64,000 nt of DNA, taken from contig CP137684.1 of the NCBI GenBank assembly GCA_037976565.1, positions 23,480,010-23,544,009 on the forward strand, read 5' to 3'. Below the pieces are notes generated by a model. It searched no databases, was not told where the DNA came from, and saw only the letters and a program-made list of their open reading frames with translations. How positions within the stretch are numbered: position 1 is the first letter of the stretch; every line of letters begins with the position of its first letter. Positions 42,317 to 57,300 of this stretch are shown piece by piece. Position numbers and translations under genes: made by a program. This stretch comes from Mesocentrotus franciscanus (Eukaryota > Echinodermata > Echinoidea > Camarodonta > Strongylocentrotidae).

Positions 42317-45300
42317 CATAATCACTATCATCATCATCATCACCATCACCATCACCATCATTGCATCACCATCAATACCACCATGATGACATCACATCAT
42401 CACCACTATCACCACTATCACTATCATCATTACTATAATCATCATCATCACCATCATCACCATCATCACTATCAGCACCATCATCTTCATCACTATCATC
42501 ATAATCTTCATCTTCATGATCACCTTCATCACATCATCATCCCCATCATCATCATCATCATCATCATCACCATCACCATCAACACCACCATAATGACATC
42601 ACATCATCACCACTATCACCACTATCACTATCATCATTACGATAATCATCATCATCACCATCATCACCATCATCACTATTAGCACCATCATCTTCATCAC
42701 TATCATCATAATCTTCATCTTTATCATCCCCATCATCATCATCATTATCATCACCATCATCATCAACATCATCATCATCATCCCCATCACCATCATCATC
42801 ATTATCATCACCAACGCGCATCACCAACATCATCGATCGTCATCACCACCATCACATCACCATTCTCATCATCCCCTTCATAATCATCATCATAACATAA
42901 TCTCCATCAAAATCACCATCACCATCACCATCATCATCATCATCACCACCATCATCATCACCATCACCATCTTCATCATTGCATCATCATCACTGCCATC
43001 ATATCAACAATAACTACTTAAACATCATAGCCCAGTTCAGACTACATAAATTCATCAATAAGAAATAACTTTTTTTTCTAGCCTGAATGTCTAACAAAGG
43101 GCTGTACAGTGAAACAGATGTTTAAGCACGTTTCAAACAAAAACTCAATAAAGAATCAAGGCCAAGTTCTCATGTGAACACCGTATAAAAACTGGGCAGG
43201 CTTAATGTGCACTGATAATTGGCCAATTAAGTTCTGTCATCTAAGCTGACACTATACATGTCAAATGACCTTTCAAAAACTGGCCTTTTCATTCAATCTC
43301 TCTTTATATGTTACTCTTTTCACTTTACGATAATACTTTATATGACTTTGGCTTAAATTTCTTATACACCTGTACATGTAGTGTGAACATATTATTAGTC
43401 TAACCTCCTTCATCAAACAAGACATAAGTGAGTAGATTCATCACTCCGGTAACTCCATTCATAACACACATCTAGGAGAAAAACAAACAAATAAAACAAC
43501 TCAAAAATCAATTCATCTTAGATTGTAGAGGGAAAATAACCCAAACAACTTTATAATCTTTTAAAGAAAATTAATCAGCACTTTGAGTGGAGAACGGCCT
43601 ATTCATTTTCAATAAAAATTACATTTGTAACTTTTTGAATGTTGCGGTTATCATGATATGATATACATTTCACTGTCATCTTCTATATTAAAATACCTTT
43701 TGTATACATGTCATACGACAAATTCGTGAAAACTACCAATTTCATATTACATGCCATACCTTATCTGGGTCTATCTTCTGAGGTGAGGCAGTCTGGTCTT
43801 CTAGGAAGTTTGCTATGGCAACTCGCAGTCTCTTCGTCCCTTTCCTCTCGGTATATGTCAGCATCGTCTCGTCCCATTTCAACAACTCAGGCTGTTGTAA
43901 CTAATAATGGACATTTTTATGGTTAATGGCTTATAGGCAATACTCTGCAATCAATCTGGAAATTTAACAAATATCATCGTTCTGCTTGTTGTTCTGAATA
44001 ATGATAATTTTAGTCCATTTAAGCCTTTTAATTGCTTTCAAATCGAAAATGATTGCACATCTGAAGTGACCTCACTATAAATCTGAGCCGATACAAGTTT
44101 TCCTCCTTTAATTAAGGAAGCTTGCAGCCCCCCCCCCCACAATTATTAATTCTTATTCGTGAATATATTTATATTATATATACAGTATATAAGTCAAATG
44201 CTATATCAGATTCTTCCAAGTTGGATCATAGTCGTGCAGGCTTTATAAACTTCTCAAAAAAATTCTGCAATTCAGGTTTGAGCATTGATATCTCTCTTGT
44301 TACTATATTATCATACTATAATTTGGTATCATTGAAAAGTTTTATTTTCCTTAACAATGATGCCCCATTGGTAACAATTATGTAATCTTGGAATGTGCAG
44401 CACATCTGAATATGGAGCCAAGCCAAAAGTGACATGTTGCAAATGCACTGTTATTCATTCAAAACACAATCCATCTTCCAAACAAATGATGAATTCCTGT
44501 TGACAATAACGATGCATTCTGCAACATTTCACTTTTGACTTGGCCCCGTATTCAGGTGTATAGCTGCACATTCTGTGATTACATAATCGTCACAATTGAA
44601 TGGGGCATCATTGTACAAAGGGGAATAGACATGCAGGCTTTTCAATGATAATGGTTTGAAGTATGTCCTATTTTCTGTCCGATCTCTGATTTTTCTGCTT
44701 TCGTTTACATTTGTTTGTTATTAAGGTTATAGTTTATTTTAATGGTATAGCCGGAGCTTTTCATTGGGAATTTGACCAGGGGGGTGTTTCACAAAGATCC
44801 TAAGTCGAACTTAACTTAAGGTGGACTTAAAAATTATGGAGAGCCATTTGTAGCCTTTAAAAAGATATATTCAAAAGCTAAAATTCAAGTATTTTAGACT
44901 TTTTATTAATTCCACATGAAGTACATGAAATCTCCTTGACAATAGAAAATATGAATGATTTGAATCAACATTTTATGCCTTTTAAAATAACTTGTACAAA
45001 ATATTTTCAAAGATGCTAATGGCTTTCCATAATTGTTTAGTCCAACTTAGAGATAAGTTCAACTTTGTGAAACACCCCCCTGGTGTTTACATGTGCCCAT
45101 AACAGGTGTTGTCAATCACCAAGGCCCAGACTGGAATTCACTTTTATGACCAACAGATCTTATGTAATGCACTGCGCCCTCCACCAACCGCCCCATAAGG
45201 AAATCTTTTTCTGACTGGGGGACCTTTATGCACAGCAATCAGTAATGGAACCATATTTGGTGTTGTACAATTATGAGGCAATACATGTAGATATGGAATG

Positions 45301-48300
45301 AGATGACTTTATTTATTTTTATTTATTTCTTTCTAATTTTTTGTCAGGGTAGCCCCTTCACCAATAAGTAGTGGTCTTTCATAGGGTCTTTCATGGGGCC
45401 CTGAATAATTATGAACATATTTACATCAAAAAGCATAACGTTTATACAGAACAGTTAAATCAAAATTCTAAACACAGCAATAATAGATGTGGCACAAACG
45501 AATACTCATTTGCAAAATAACCATATATCAGTAACCAGAGGTGCCGTGGTCGAGTGGTTACATCGCCGGACTGTCGATCACAAGGTCCGCGGTTCGAGAC
45601 CCGCAGCTGCACTAATGTCCTTTGGCAAGACATTGATCTACATTTGCCACACTCAACCCAGGTGATGTAAATGGGTACCTGGCAGGAATTAATTCTTTGA
45701 AATGCTAGAGCGCCGTAATGGCAGCACAGCTAAAGCCAGGGTAATAATCTCCAAGTTTGGAAGCACTTAGTGATTGTAATAAGCGCTATATAAAAACTGA
45801 GTATTAGTATTATTATTATTATAGTTCAAGTGTACTGCCAATAGGAAAAAAAAAGAAGAGCAAAGAGACTGTTCTTACCTTTTCAAGAATGAGATCAGAT
45901 ATGAGGGTGTTCTGAGACATACACAGATCAACTATACCCTGTAGAAATTCATATAAAAACAAAAAAAAGAGAAGGGCAGTTCAGAAAAGAAAAAAAAACA
46001 ATGCGAAAGGAAACAAAAGAATAGTAGCTGCATACAGGGGCGGCGATCCGGGGATGGGAGGGACACGTCCCCCCCTCAATTTTTTTAGGGGGGGGACCCC
46101 CCTGAAAATTTGAAAAAGTGCAAAAAAAATGTATAGCAAATACTGACTAAAGGCTTCAACACACTTTTAGGCTCTGGAGGGCCCAAGAGTGCAGCGTTTA
46201 TACAAATAAAAATGCAAAATTCTTCTCACTCGGGAGCTACGCTGCCTTGCATAATATCCTTCAAAATGTACAAGTAAATATTGAGAAAAGTGAAGTGTGA
46301 AAAAAGTATATTGCTTGTTTTTATACTATAGTTTTGCTACGGAATGTAATTTTTTAATACAACAAAACTTCAAAAATCTGTGAGGGTTAGTCACTTCCGT
46401 CACCTTCACCCCTCTCATTCACTATGCTCCCTCGCACTTGCGTACTGATGTTGGGGGGGCTTAGGGCATTTCCCCTCAAATAAAATTCAAATGTTGTTTA
46501 TTTCTAATTCGATACCAGTGATTTACAAATGTTGCTGAGATGGAATGATTTCCCCCTGAGCTTCCGGGGGCTCCGCCCCCTGGACCCCACCAGGGCCCTA
46601 AGGCGGCCCTTGGATGCTCATCTGATTGTATTTAATGCCTAAAACCCCCCTGCTTCTGGGAGCTCCGCACCCTGGATCCCACTCAAATTAGTGACCTGCA
46701 TGCCAGTGTCACAAATAAGGTAAAAATGCCTAAAACCCCTGAACTTCCGCGGGCTCCGCCCCCTGGATGCTCATCACACCTTAATTAAATGCCTAAAAAC
46801 CCTTGAGCTTCATGGGGCTCAGCCCCTCGACCTCCGCCGGGGCTTTGCCCCTGCACCCCACGTCAATTTACGCTCCACTTGCTTCGCTAGCTTTGCTCTA
46901 CCTGATCGTAAATACTTTAGCCCCCCCACTTTGAAAAACGTTCCGCAGGGCCTGCATGTAACATGTAAGAGTGGTGGTGATGCAGATTTTTTTAATGCCC
47001 CCAACGTTTTTTGCTCATTACACCACTGCTTCCTCGTCCATTGCATTTCGTCCCCCCCTGTCATAAAAAGAAATCGCCGCCCCTGGCTGCATAGCTTAAT
47101 TCAAAATTGCCCATTACTAGCTTTCCTCGTTTTTATGCCTCGGCAACAAAGTAGCTTGAGGCATTATGTTTTGGGGTTGTCCGTCCATCCGTCCATACGT
47201 CTGTCTATCTGTACATGTACAGTACGTCCCGTTCTCGGGATCGCATTATCTCACGAATAGATTGATGGATTCCCGCCAAATTTGGGTCATGTATGTACCT
47301 TGCAGAGCCAATTAACTGATTAGATTTAGGGTTACAAAGTCAAAGGTCAAAGGTCACAGGGCTCATTATGTATGCAAAAACAGCTTGCGATCACATTATC
47401 GTTAGAACCTATTAACAGATTACCATCAAACTCAATACATGAATGTATCTTGCTGAGCCAATGAACTGATAAGATTTTGGGGTCATGAGGTCAAAGGTCA
47501 AAGGGTCATACATGTATATGAAAAATAGCTTGTCATCACAATATTCTAAGAACCTGTTAATGGATTACAATCAAACTTGAATTTTAAAAATTGCTTCTGT
47601 TTTGGTTTGTAAATTCTCTCTATGGTGGATCATTTTCGACTGCACGCAGTCAAATTTCCATTAGTTTGGAAATATTGTAAGTTTATCAAAATAAACTTAC
47701 AATATGTGGGGCGCAGGTCAGCAGAAATGACAAGTTGCCGTTCAAACAATATTAACCTAGGTGATAAGGGGTTTAATCAACATTTTTGGTGGAGACTATT
47801 GAATAGCTTACCCGCGGAAAAATTATGGAACCTCTCACATTTTGGTCATTTTGGTCACTTTTTGGCCCGAACTGACCATTATGGTCACATTTGGTCAGGG
47901 GTAATTTTTCCAATTGTTTTTATCAGCAAGGAAGTTTTAATAGGCCTATTCTATGTAAAAATGTAACCCAATGCTACTGTAGGTGGTCAAATTGACCCCC
48001 ATCAACAACAAAATTGTCATTTTGGTCACTTTTTGCCCAAAATTACCATTCTTATAGATTTGTCAGAATCATTTGATGTGTAGGTTTTGAAATCCAAATT
48101 CCATATAAAATTGTGCCGTGATATGAGAACAATCAGTTTCATTGAAAGATAGTTTGCACCGCTTTGGTTATTTTAGCCACTTTGACCAGAATTGACCATT
48201 CACATTTACAGTAACAAACTAGGAATTTCAGTGAGCAGGGGTTAATTCAATTGGCTGTATATAGAGCAGAAATTATGATGGGGGATATTTAATAGACTGA

Positions 48301-51300
48301 TCCTAGATAAAATTTTGTGCTGATTCCAAGATATTTTTGGTCAAAAGGACATTTGCATAATCTTCAGGAATTCAGCATCAGTAAAAAAAAAAATCACCCA
48401 GAACTTATGGATATAAGGGTTAGATACCGAAATTCTATGTCGAAAGATGCACCGATTCCAGAAAAATTCATCCTGTTCAGTGAATTTACACCATTTTGGC
48501 CACTTTGACCCAAAACAGAGCATTAGCGTAATTTGTGTAACAAACTTTTAATTTTAGTGTACAGGGAACTTTTAAATTGGATTGAATTCAGACTTATTTT
48601 GTCAAAGGAGAATTGAATTAACAGACTGATCCTAGCTAAAATTTTGTGCTGATTCCAAAATGTCTCATAGACCACATTCATGACACTCTACTGACTCTAG
48701 TCACTCTTTTGGCCCCAGGATGACCATTTTTGTCATATTTGGGGGTCCATCATCAGTTCAAATTTTCAGTCAGAATAAATTGATAGACGTGGTTTGACAC
48801 CATCCATGAACAAACACATGTTGATTCCACAACAACCGGTCTCATTGAATTGACAATTTCTTGAACACTTCTGTCATGTTAACCTCTTTCACCTAAATTG
48901 ACCAAAAAGTAAAGGGATTTCTGCTACAACTCAAAGTTTGTGAGCTGCGCTATTTGAAACAGGCTTTTATTTAATCAGAATTGGTCATGTCGGTCACCCT
49001 TTTCCAAAAATGACCATTTGTATCATGGAGGGAGGGGGTTCCAACATCAGTTCAAAAGTTCAATCAGAATCTACTGATACAATGTAGATAGGTTTTCACC
49101 AGCACCCAAATTCTTTGTAAAAATGGGTGCCTCTTTAAAGACAATCAACCTCATCGAATGCATTTACACCGTTATGACTATATACCTTAGTCATTTTGGC
49201 CACTTTGGCCAAATTAACCATTATTGTGATATTTATAATAAACTGAAATTTTAGGGAGAAGCGACTATTTCAATCCGATTTACATCCAATGTTTGAAGGA
49301 GAATGCTTTTTGTGGTAAAATAACGACCATTAGTTGTCGAATCGACATAAGTGATTGCAATCACCTAAGTAATAGTCTGATTTTCAGACCCTTGTACCGA
49401 ATGGATGTACGTTTTGTGCTGCACAAAGTTTCAATCAGTTTAATGTTGGCCATTACAAGTAGTGGGTTATTGATGTAGACAAATGCTCATATACCGGTAC
49501 CTGTTACAGCTCATTTTATGTACAGTGTATGTTATTACCAAAGAAAAAAAGATGTCAGTCAGTCAGTCACTCAATAGTATCTGACAGGGAAGTCTAGAAA
49601 CTAAACGGGTTTCCTTGCATAATTTGAATACTAGGACACTGCTAACATTTAAATTTCACAGATAGTATATACATGACATATTCGTAATTCCTGCAAAGTT
49701 CTACATAATTTGATGTTGGCTGCAAAAGGGACATAGCGGTAGTATCTTTAAAGTGACTTGGTAACATTGTTTAAGGTTGATGGAAAAAATGCGTAATTTT
49801 TGTATGAAATGTTACTTATTATATTCCTTTTATTGTACTAACCCTCTAGCATGCAAAAAATCCTGAAAAAATTCTCAAATCACAAAGATATTTATGGTTT
49901 TCTTTGAAGGCTTCACTGGCCGTCAACACCTTGTAACAGTAAATTCTCCCAATCATTTTTGAATTTTCCCAACTGTTTTTCCATGAAAATAAGACATAAG
50001 ACAGGATTTTTAAAATCTTTCAACACTTAAATGTCTGGAATGATGTATACAGCCAATTCATAGCTTTGTTACAATTTACATTCACCTTAAATGTAATTAA
50101 ATTGTAATAATATAGTTGGGAGAATTAAGGAATCGATCAGATCTGTTTTCCCCAATTTTTATCGTTAATATGGTCTGTTTTCACTCAAACTTTCAGATTA
50201 TCTTCAATTTTACATGTACATCTAGCATTGAAGTCACTACCTTAGCACCATTTTCTCTCATCTGAACAATGTTACCAAGTCCCTTTGAAGCCCCTTATCT
50301 CCTAGGGTATACAACAAAATAACATGACATATTCATAATTCGTTCCAAGTTCTACAGAATTTGATGTTGGCTGCAAAAGGGACATAGTATCTTTAAAGCC
50401 CCTTATCTCCTAGGGTATACAACAAAATAAACATACAATAGATGGGACAGGTCAGCAGAAATATATAACCCTAGGATCGAGATAAGGGGCTTTAAAGCTA
50501 CTATGTCCCATTTGCAGGCCCAAAAAATGAAAAGGTTAAATTCCAACAGCATTTGAAAGACAATACTAATTTAGAACTTCCCTTGAAAAAAGGGGGCTTG
50601 AAAATGTCTTTAAGCGGGAAAATAACGACTATTAGTTGTTGAATCGACTTAGGAGCTATAGAGCCAGTAAGTAATAGTCTGATTTTTCAGACCATTGTAC
50701 CGAATGGTCGTACGTTTTATGCTGCGCAAAGATTCAATCAGTTTAATTTTGGCCATTACAAGAAGTGGGTTATTGATGTAGACAAATGCTCATGTATCCT
50801 TTACAGCTCATTTTATGTATGTTATTACCAAAGATGAAAAAGCCAGTCAGTCACTCAATAGTGTCTGACAGTGAAGTCTAGCAAGTAACGGGTTTCCTTG
50901 CATAATTTGAATATTAGGACACTGCTAACGTTTAAATTTCACAGATAGGACATACATGACATATTCATAATTCCTGCAAAGTTCTACAGAATTTGATGTT
51001 GGCTGCAAAACGGACATAGTATCTTTAATGTGAATTGTTGGATGGGAAGGTTTGAATGACATTTTGACCATACTCAAACAATAGGCGCGTTCATACACAT
51101 AACAATTAGTGAGATTTGGATTGCGAAGCTAAGATCAATTTTTTTTGCGACCATTCACACATGTCAATTTAGTCCGAATTGGATCGCGATGCAAAGGTTG
51201 ATGTTTTTTGGCAACCATTCACACAGAGGGAGAATTCTTGCTCGACAGCAAGAACATCCGAACTGCGCATGTGTGAATCTCAACGATGCATGCGCGCTTG

Positions 51301-54300
51301 GAATCTTGGGATTAAATAAATCGATTTTTGATTCTCAATACCATTCACACACACAGCGCCCTGAAAAAATCGCAAGACTTACAGTGAAAATTTTTGATCG
51401 CGATGTTAATCGCAAAGATTAGTGAAATTATTCTGTCCACACACGCTAACAAAAAGATTTTTGGATCGCGATTTAAAAATCGATTTTCAAATCTCTCTTT
51501 CTTCTGTACATGTAGGTGTGAACTCCCCTAATATCAATAAGACCTTACAACACATGTATGGGGCAGGTCAGCGGACAATATCTAGAATTCGTCTTCCTTA
51601 GAAGACATTTAAGGCTAGATATTTTTCAGACAAATTCATAGTAAATTGAATATTAGATTAACTACAAGTACATGTACATGGGATATCATAAACAGCCTTA
51701 TGAACACAAAGCTTGCAATTGCTGAGATTCTGCCTTTATTGATGACAAAAAAGTGACTGATTGGCCCGTCTTTAGCTAATAATATAGATATATTGACTGC
51801 TATAAGACGCATAGCTGCGTCTATAGGCTCAAGGGGACGTTGCATCCTGCTATGACCCTGAGGCGCACCGCAGCGGGAGGTGCGCCGAGGGGTCATAGCA
51901 CGATGTAAAGTCCCTGAGAGCAAGTAAAGAAACAGCTATGCCTCGAATATTAAAGCAGTCCATATATCTTTTATATACCGAATTAACAAAAAATCTACAA
52001 AGAATTATTGCCTTATTCTTTTCTTGAGAAGATTGCTTAAAACATCACAGAAAATTTGAGACACTGTGTGTTAATCTTCGCTGGAAAGTTGCCTGAATGT
52101 TACGATCTTTCGGGAATCGCACACACTAAGTGACCAAATCGCACACACACTGTATGGTATCCGCGCTCGCACAAAGAAACTTTTTACACGTAAACCAATG
52201 GGGATCTCAGCAACCGGGGCAACTGGCATAGTTCGTTTCTTTGCGGGCATTGCTAAAATCACGACTCCAATTTCGCCCAATCAGATGACTAGATTTATTC
52301 AACATACTAAAGAGAGGTATATACATGTATAACATACAATAGTATCACACTGACTTTGGGACATATAAGAATGCTCCCCCCTGATGATTATATGGAACAC
52401 ATGAAAATGAAATAAGCAGGGTTGGTGCTATTTAGACCGCCACAATTTTTGTTGTTGAAATAGTGAATATTATATACCTCACTTTAGAAATCTAGCCATC
52501 TGATTGGTCGAAATTGGAGTCGTGATTTTAGCCATGCCCCGCATACCAGTCAATAGTCTTTTGAAAAGCGCCCTAGGGATCTTTTCAAAAGACTATTAAC
52601 TTGTAGGCGGGCATTTAGTACTGCGATCAACATTTGTTTATGTGTTAAAATTGTCTTTGTGCGAGCGCGGACACCATACAGTGTTTTTTTCTGCGATTCC
52701 CAAATGATTGAAACTTTCAGTCATTTTTCCAGTGAAGATTAACAGACAGTGTCTCAGATTTTCTGTGATGTTTCAACCAATCTTTACTCAATAAAAGACT
52801 AAGGTAGGAATTCTTGGTAGATTTTTGTTTTAATTCGGCATATAAAAGTCATATCGACTGCTTTAATACTCAAGGACTGGCCGTTTCTATACTGGCTTGC
52901 GGGAAAGTTGAATCCGCTGCCATCACCCCGAGGGACGCCTGCCTTGAGCATATAAAAACAGCCAGTCCTCTCGTAGCAGTCGATATCTCTATACAATCAC
53001 TTCCAAAGATTTTTTTGGGTATATGAAATATCTTAAGATTTGATTTTCCCCTTACATTTGCAGTTTTGGGCTACTACCGGTATATATATCATTTATTTTG
53101 TTGTAAATTCAAGATTTTTTATTAGCTCAAACCGAGGCCCATAACTACATGAAAACACATATTCAAAGCTCATACCAAGTTTTTATCCTTTAACTATCTC
53201 CTATTATTTTTTCAGTAGTTCTTTTTCTCCCTCCTTACATTTTTTATTCTATAATTCCCTATAATTTCTATACTTCTTATTCCTTTATCCTTTTGTTATG
53301 TTGTCCTTTGTTTTTTCATAATTCTTTCTCTTCTTCTAATTTTTTCTAGGTTTTTCTTCGTTTTTTCTACTTTTCATTTGTCTTTATGTTATTTTTCATT
53401 TTAATCATGTTAACATTTTCCTCATTTTTCCTTTATCCTTCTCCTTTTTTCCTAATCATTCCTTCTATCATTCTCTATTTCTACGTTCTCTTCCTATTTT
53501 ACCTTACCGGTATGCTATTCGATGTTTTATCCTGCTTTAATTTCATCTGTTTTGAAACAAAAATTTCAGCAGGGATTTCTAATGTGCATGTGCATTGGGT
53601 TTGACCTTGGATTATAACTGGAAATATTAGAAATTCTCTCATTTATTAAAGCTAAAGTCAGCATTTTCCTTCTTAAGAGGGGTTACTGACTTTTGTGCCG
53701 TGATGCCCCGGCTCCCTCCCTGCACTCCTTCTTGTCTCAAGCATCCTTAGAGTTTTAGACCAACCTTACTGCTTTCTTTCTACAACATATTTTTCCATGA
53801 AATCTTCAGTCTTCCTTTCCCTCCTACGCCATCCACTTCCAAGTCCCACACTCTTTTCACAGGTTCATTATCTTTCCTTCTCAACACATGACCAATCCAT
53901 CAAAATAGTAGTCGAGGTGTCATGGTCTAGTGGATATGTCACCGGACTGTGGATCACATTCACATGGTCCTGCAGTGGAACTAATGTCTTTTAGCAAGAC
54001 ATAAATTAATCTACATTTGCCACACTCCATCCAACACTACAGTCCCAAGGGCAAGTGAGGTATTACTATTAACGTGTCCCGGTAGGAAGTAATTCCTAGT
54101 TGAATGCTTGAGCGCCTTTACATGGTAGCTCGGCTAAAGCCTAGCCTGCATGGGTAATACTAATAGTACTAGGGTCTAGATCTAATAGACCTATATGATT
54201 GCAGAATGCAGGGCTGGGCCCTCAGCTCCTGCAGGGAAAACAGTCACATTACTAGTAGTATTTCTACATGTATTATTAATTAATACTTAGGCCTACATGT

Positions 54301-57300
54301 ATGGGGCCCACCCTCGATAACACAAGACATAGTCATACGCATAGACCGTAATTTAATTATATTATCAACTTCCCTTAACTGCTGTAAGTTTAGTGTTTTA
54401 GCCTTTACCACGTACTTCCACCAGTTTTTTTCCAGATAATGATATCATTTTCCCTTATGCCATGTATGCACCTTGTACTAACTAGTACCGGTACTAGTTG
54501 TACATGCGATAGATCTACATGTAGTAGGCCTATCTGCAGATAGGTTTCTTCTGCTATATGGCCTAGGCTATGGTGCATAATTAATAGTGCCTAGTGGTCG
54601 ATATATATTATTATATAAACATTTCTCCACTGCCTGCCATTACTACTAGTACTTCTACTAGGACTATTACTAGACGTAGGCCGAATGCCCATTAAGATTT
54701 AACTTAGGTTAAAGAGTAAAGTCAAAGGCAAAGCCCTAGATCTATACTAAATTAGTATTAAATCAAAATGGGGAACAACTTTAGAATACCCCACCATGCG
54801 GATTTAAGGGTTTTTATTGTCCACCAACCCAACGCTTCAACCTGTCAAAGTACTAGGTGCCGAGATATATGGCAATCCAAAATCATACCAGTGTGCCAAC
54901 GTGCCAACGTACGTGCCGACATACATAAGTTGAGAGACGGGACTTGAATTTAATTCTCCAACGTGCCAACCTGCCAACGAGCCAACATAAGTTGAGAGAC
55001 TTGAATTTAATTCTCCAACGTGCCAATGTGCCAACGAGCCAACATAAGTTGAGAGACGGGACTTGAATTTAAGTCGGCAACGCGCCAACGTGCCAACGTG
55101 CCAACATAAGTTGAGAGACTTGAATTTAATTCTCCAACGTGCCAACGTACGTGCCGACATACATAAGTTGAGAGACGGGACTTGAATTTAATTCTCCAAC
55201 GTGCCAACGTGCCAATGAACCAACATAAGTTGAGAGACTTGAATTTAATTCTCCAACGTGCCAACGAGCCAACATAAGTTGAGAGACTTGAATTTAATTC
55301 TCCAACGTGCCAACGTTCTAACGAACCAACATAAGTTGAGAGACTTGATTTTAAATCGCCAACGTGTCAACGCGCCAATGCGCCAACGTAAGTTTAGAGA
55401 CTTGGATTTAAGTTGCCATCGTGTCAACGCCAACGTGCCAGCGAGCCAACATTAGTTGAGACATTTGAATTTAAATCGCCAACGTGCCAAAGTGCCAACG
55501 AGCCAACATTAGTTGAGAGACTTGAATTTAAATCGCCAACGTGACAACGCGCCAACGTGCCAACGAGCCGACATAAGTTGAGAGACTTGAATTTAAATCG
55601 CCAACGTGCCAACGAGACAACATTAGTTGAGAGACTTGAATTTAAATCGCCAACGTGCCAACTCGCCAACGTGCCAACGAGCCAACGAGCCAACATAAGT
55701 TGAGAGACTTGAATTTAAATCGCCAACGTGCCAACGAGACAACATTAGTTGAGAGACTTGAATTTGAATCGCCAAAGTGCGGACGTGCCAACCTTTTTTT
55801 ATTATTGAAGATAACACTATCTTTGTATAAGCTCTCTTATGTTACATTATCTATAGCAATTACACAAAAAAAGAATTACAATTGTAAGGTGCTATATATA
55901 CTGAATATCTAAGTACACAATTTGCTTTAAATCCTTGATAATAAAAAGAACAGTTTATTTTCTGATTGTTATCAATTACTAATCCATTTTATTATTTTAT
56001 GTTTGGAAATAATTATATAATCAGCTTTCACTATTTTTGAGCCATGAGGTATTGAAAAGTTAAGCACACTTCCTGGTATTTTCTCTCAATACACATCTCG
56101 CACCTCATTTTGATATCAATATCAACTTAGAATGCTTTATCCATGTGTCCTTGTGCACTAGCAATATTATTGATCAATAACCTTTACTCCCTTATAATAA
56201 TAAAGACCACGAAATAGAATTTTACCTAACGATCTATACTGACTACTTCCGACATGCGCCGTTTTAAGATGAGCCACGCCAGGCTTATTACATACATTTA
56301 TAGCATTTTTTTTGTCGGTTATACTTGACTTACTTCTCTTTATTATGTTATGTCCTTGTAATTTCCTCCGAAAAATGACAAACAATGTTACATTTGTTAT
56401 TTAACTTTATGCCCCGTTTTAATTATTATTACGCCTTATTATGTTATAATTTTGTCACTGTCTTTAATTATTATTAGTTATGTTATTGTTTGTACGTACG
56501 TATAACATGAGAACAATTGTCCTACGTTACCCTAGGACACCGAGTCCCGCTTCACCCTAGGACACCGAGTCCCGCGTCACCCTAGGACACCGAGTCCCGC
56601 GTCACCCTATGACACCGAGTCCCGCGTCACCCTAGGACACCGGGTCCCGCGTCACCCTAGGACACCGGAGTTTGCGTTACCCTAACTCTAACCCTAACCC
56701 TAACCCTAGGACACCAGGTCGTGCTTCACCCTAGGACACCGGGTCGCGCGTCACCCTAGGACACCGGGTCCTGCGTCACCCTAGGACAACAGAGTTTGCG
56801 TTACCCTAACTCTAACCCTAACCCTAACCCTAGGACACCTGGTCCCGCGTCACCCTAGGACACCGAGTCCCGCGTCACCCTAGGACACCGGGTCCCGCTT
56901 CACCCTAGGACACCGGAGTTTGCGTTACCCTACCCCTTACCCTAGGACACCGGGTCCCGCGTCACCCTAGGACACCGAGTCGCGCGGCACCCTAGGACAC
57001 CGGGTCGCGCGTCACCCTAGGACACTGGGTCCCGCGTCACACTATATAGGACACCGTGTCCCGCGTCACCCTAGGACACCAGAGTTTGCATTACCCTCAC
57101 TCTAGCTAACCCTTACCCTATAGGACACCGGGTCCCGCATCAGACAATGGGTCCCGTGTCACCCTAGGATCGACAACCGGAGTCTCCACTAATTTTATAC
57201 TAATCTATTATTTTTTGTTACTAATTAATCTATTATTTTTTGATGAACTTATAATAATTTCAACATCTAATTCTACTTCCATTTCTTTATATTAATCTTC

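Noticed and set aside
42383..42833. Histidine-rich, Met-rich and Asp-rich proteins
   Set aside because: CAT/ATG/GAT triplet array read in different frames.
45539..45612. A tRNA gene with a long variable arm
   Set aside because: A- and B-boxes are good, but a SINE body follows directly and related copies at 4450, 13130, 27230 and 53912 are degraded the same way.
54837..55817. Trp/Arg-rich frames (RWHVGELNSS type)
   Set aside because: Translations of the compound minisatellite on both strands.
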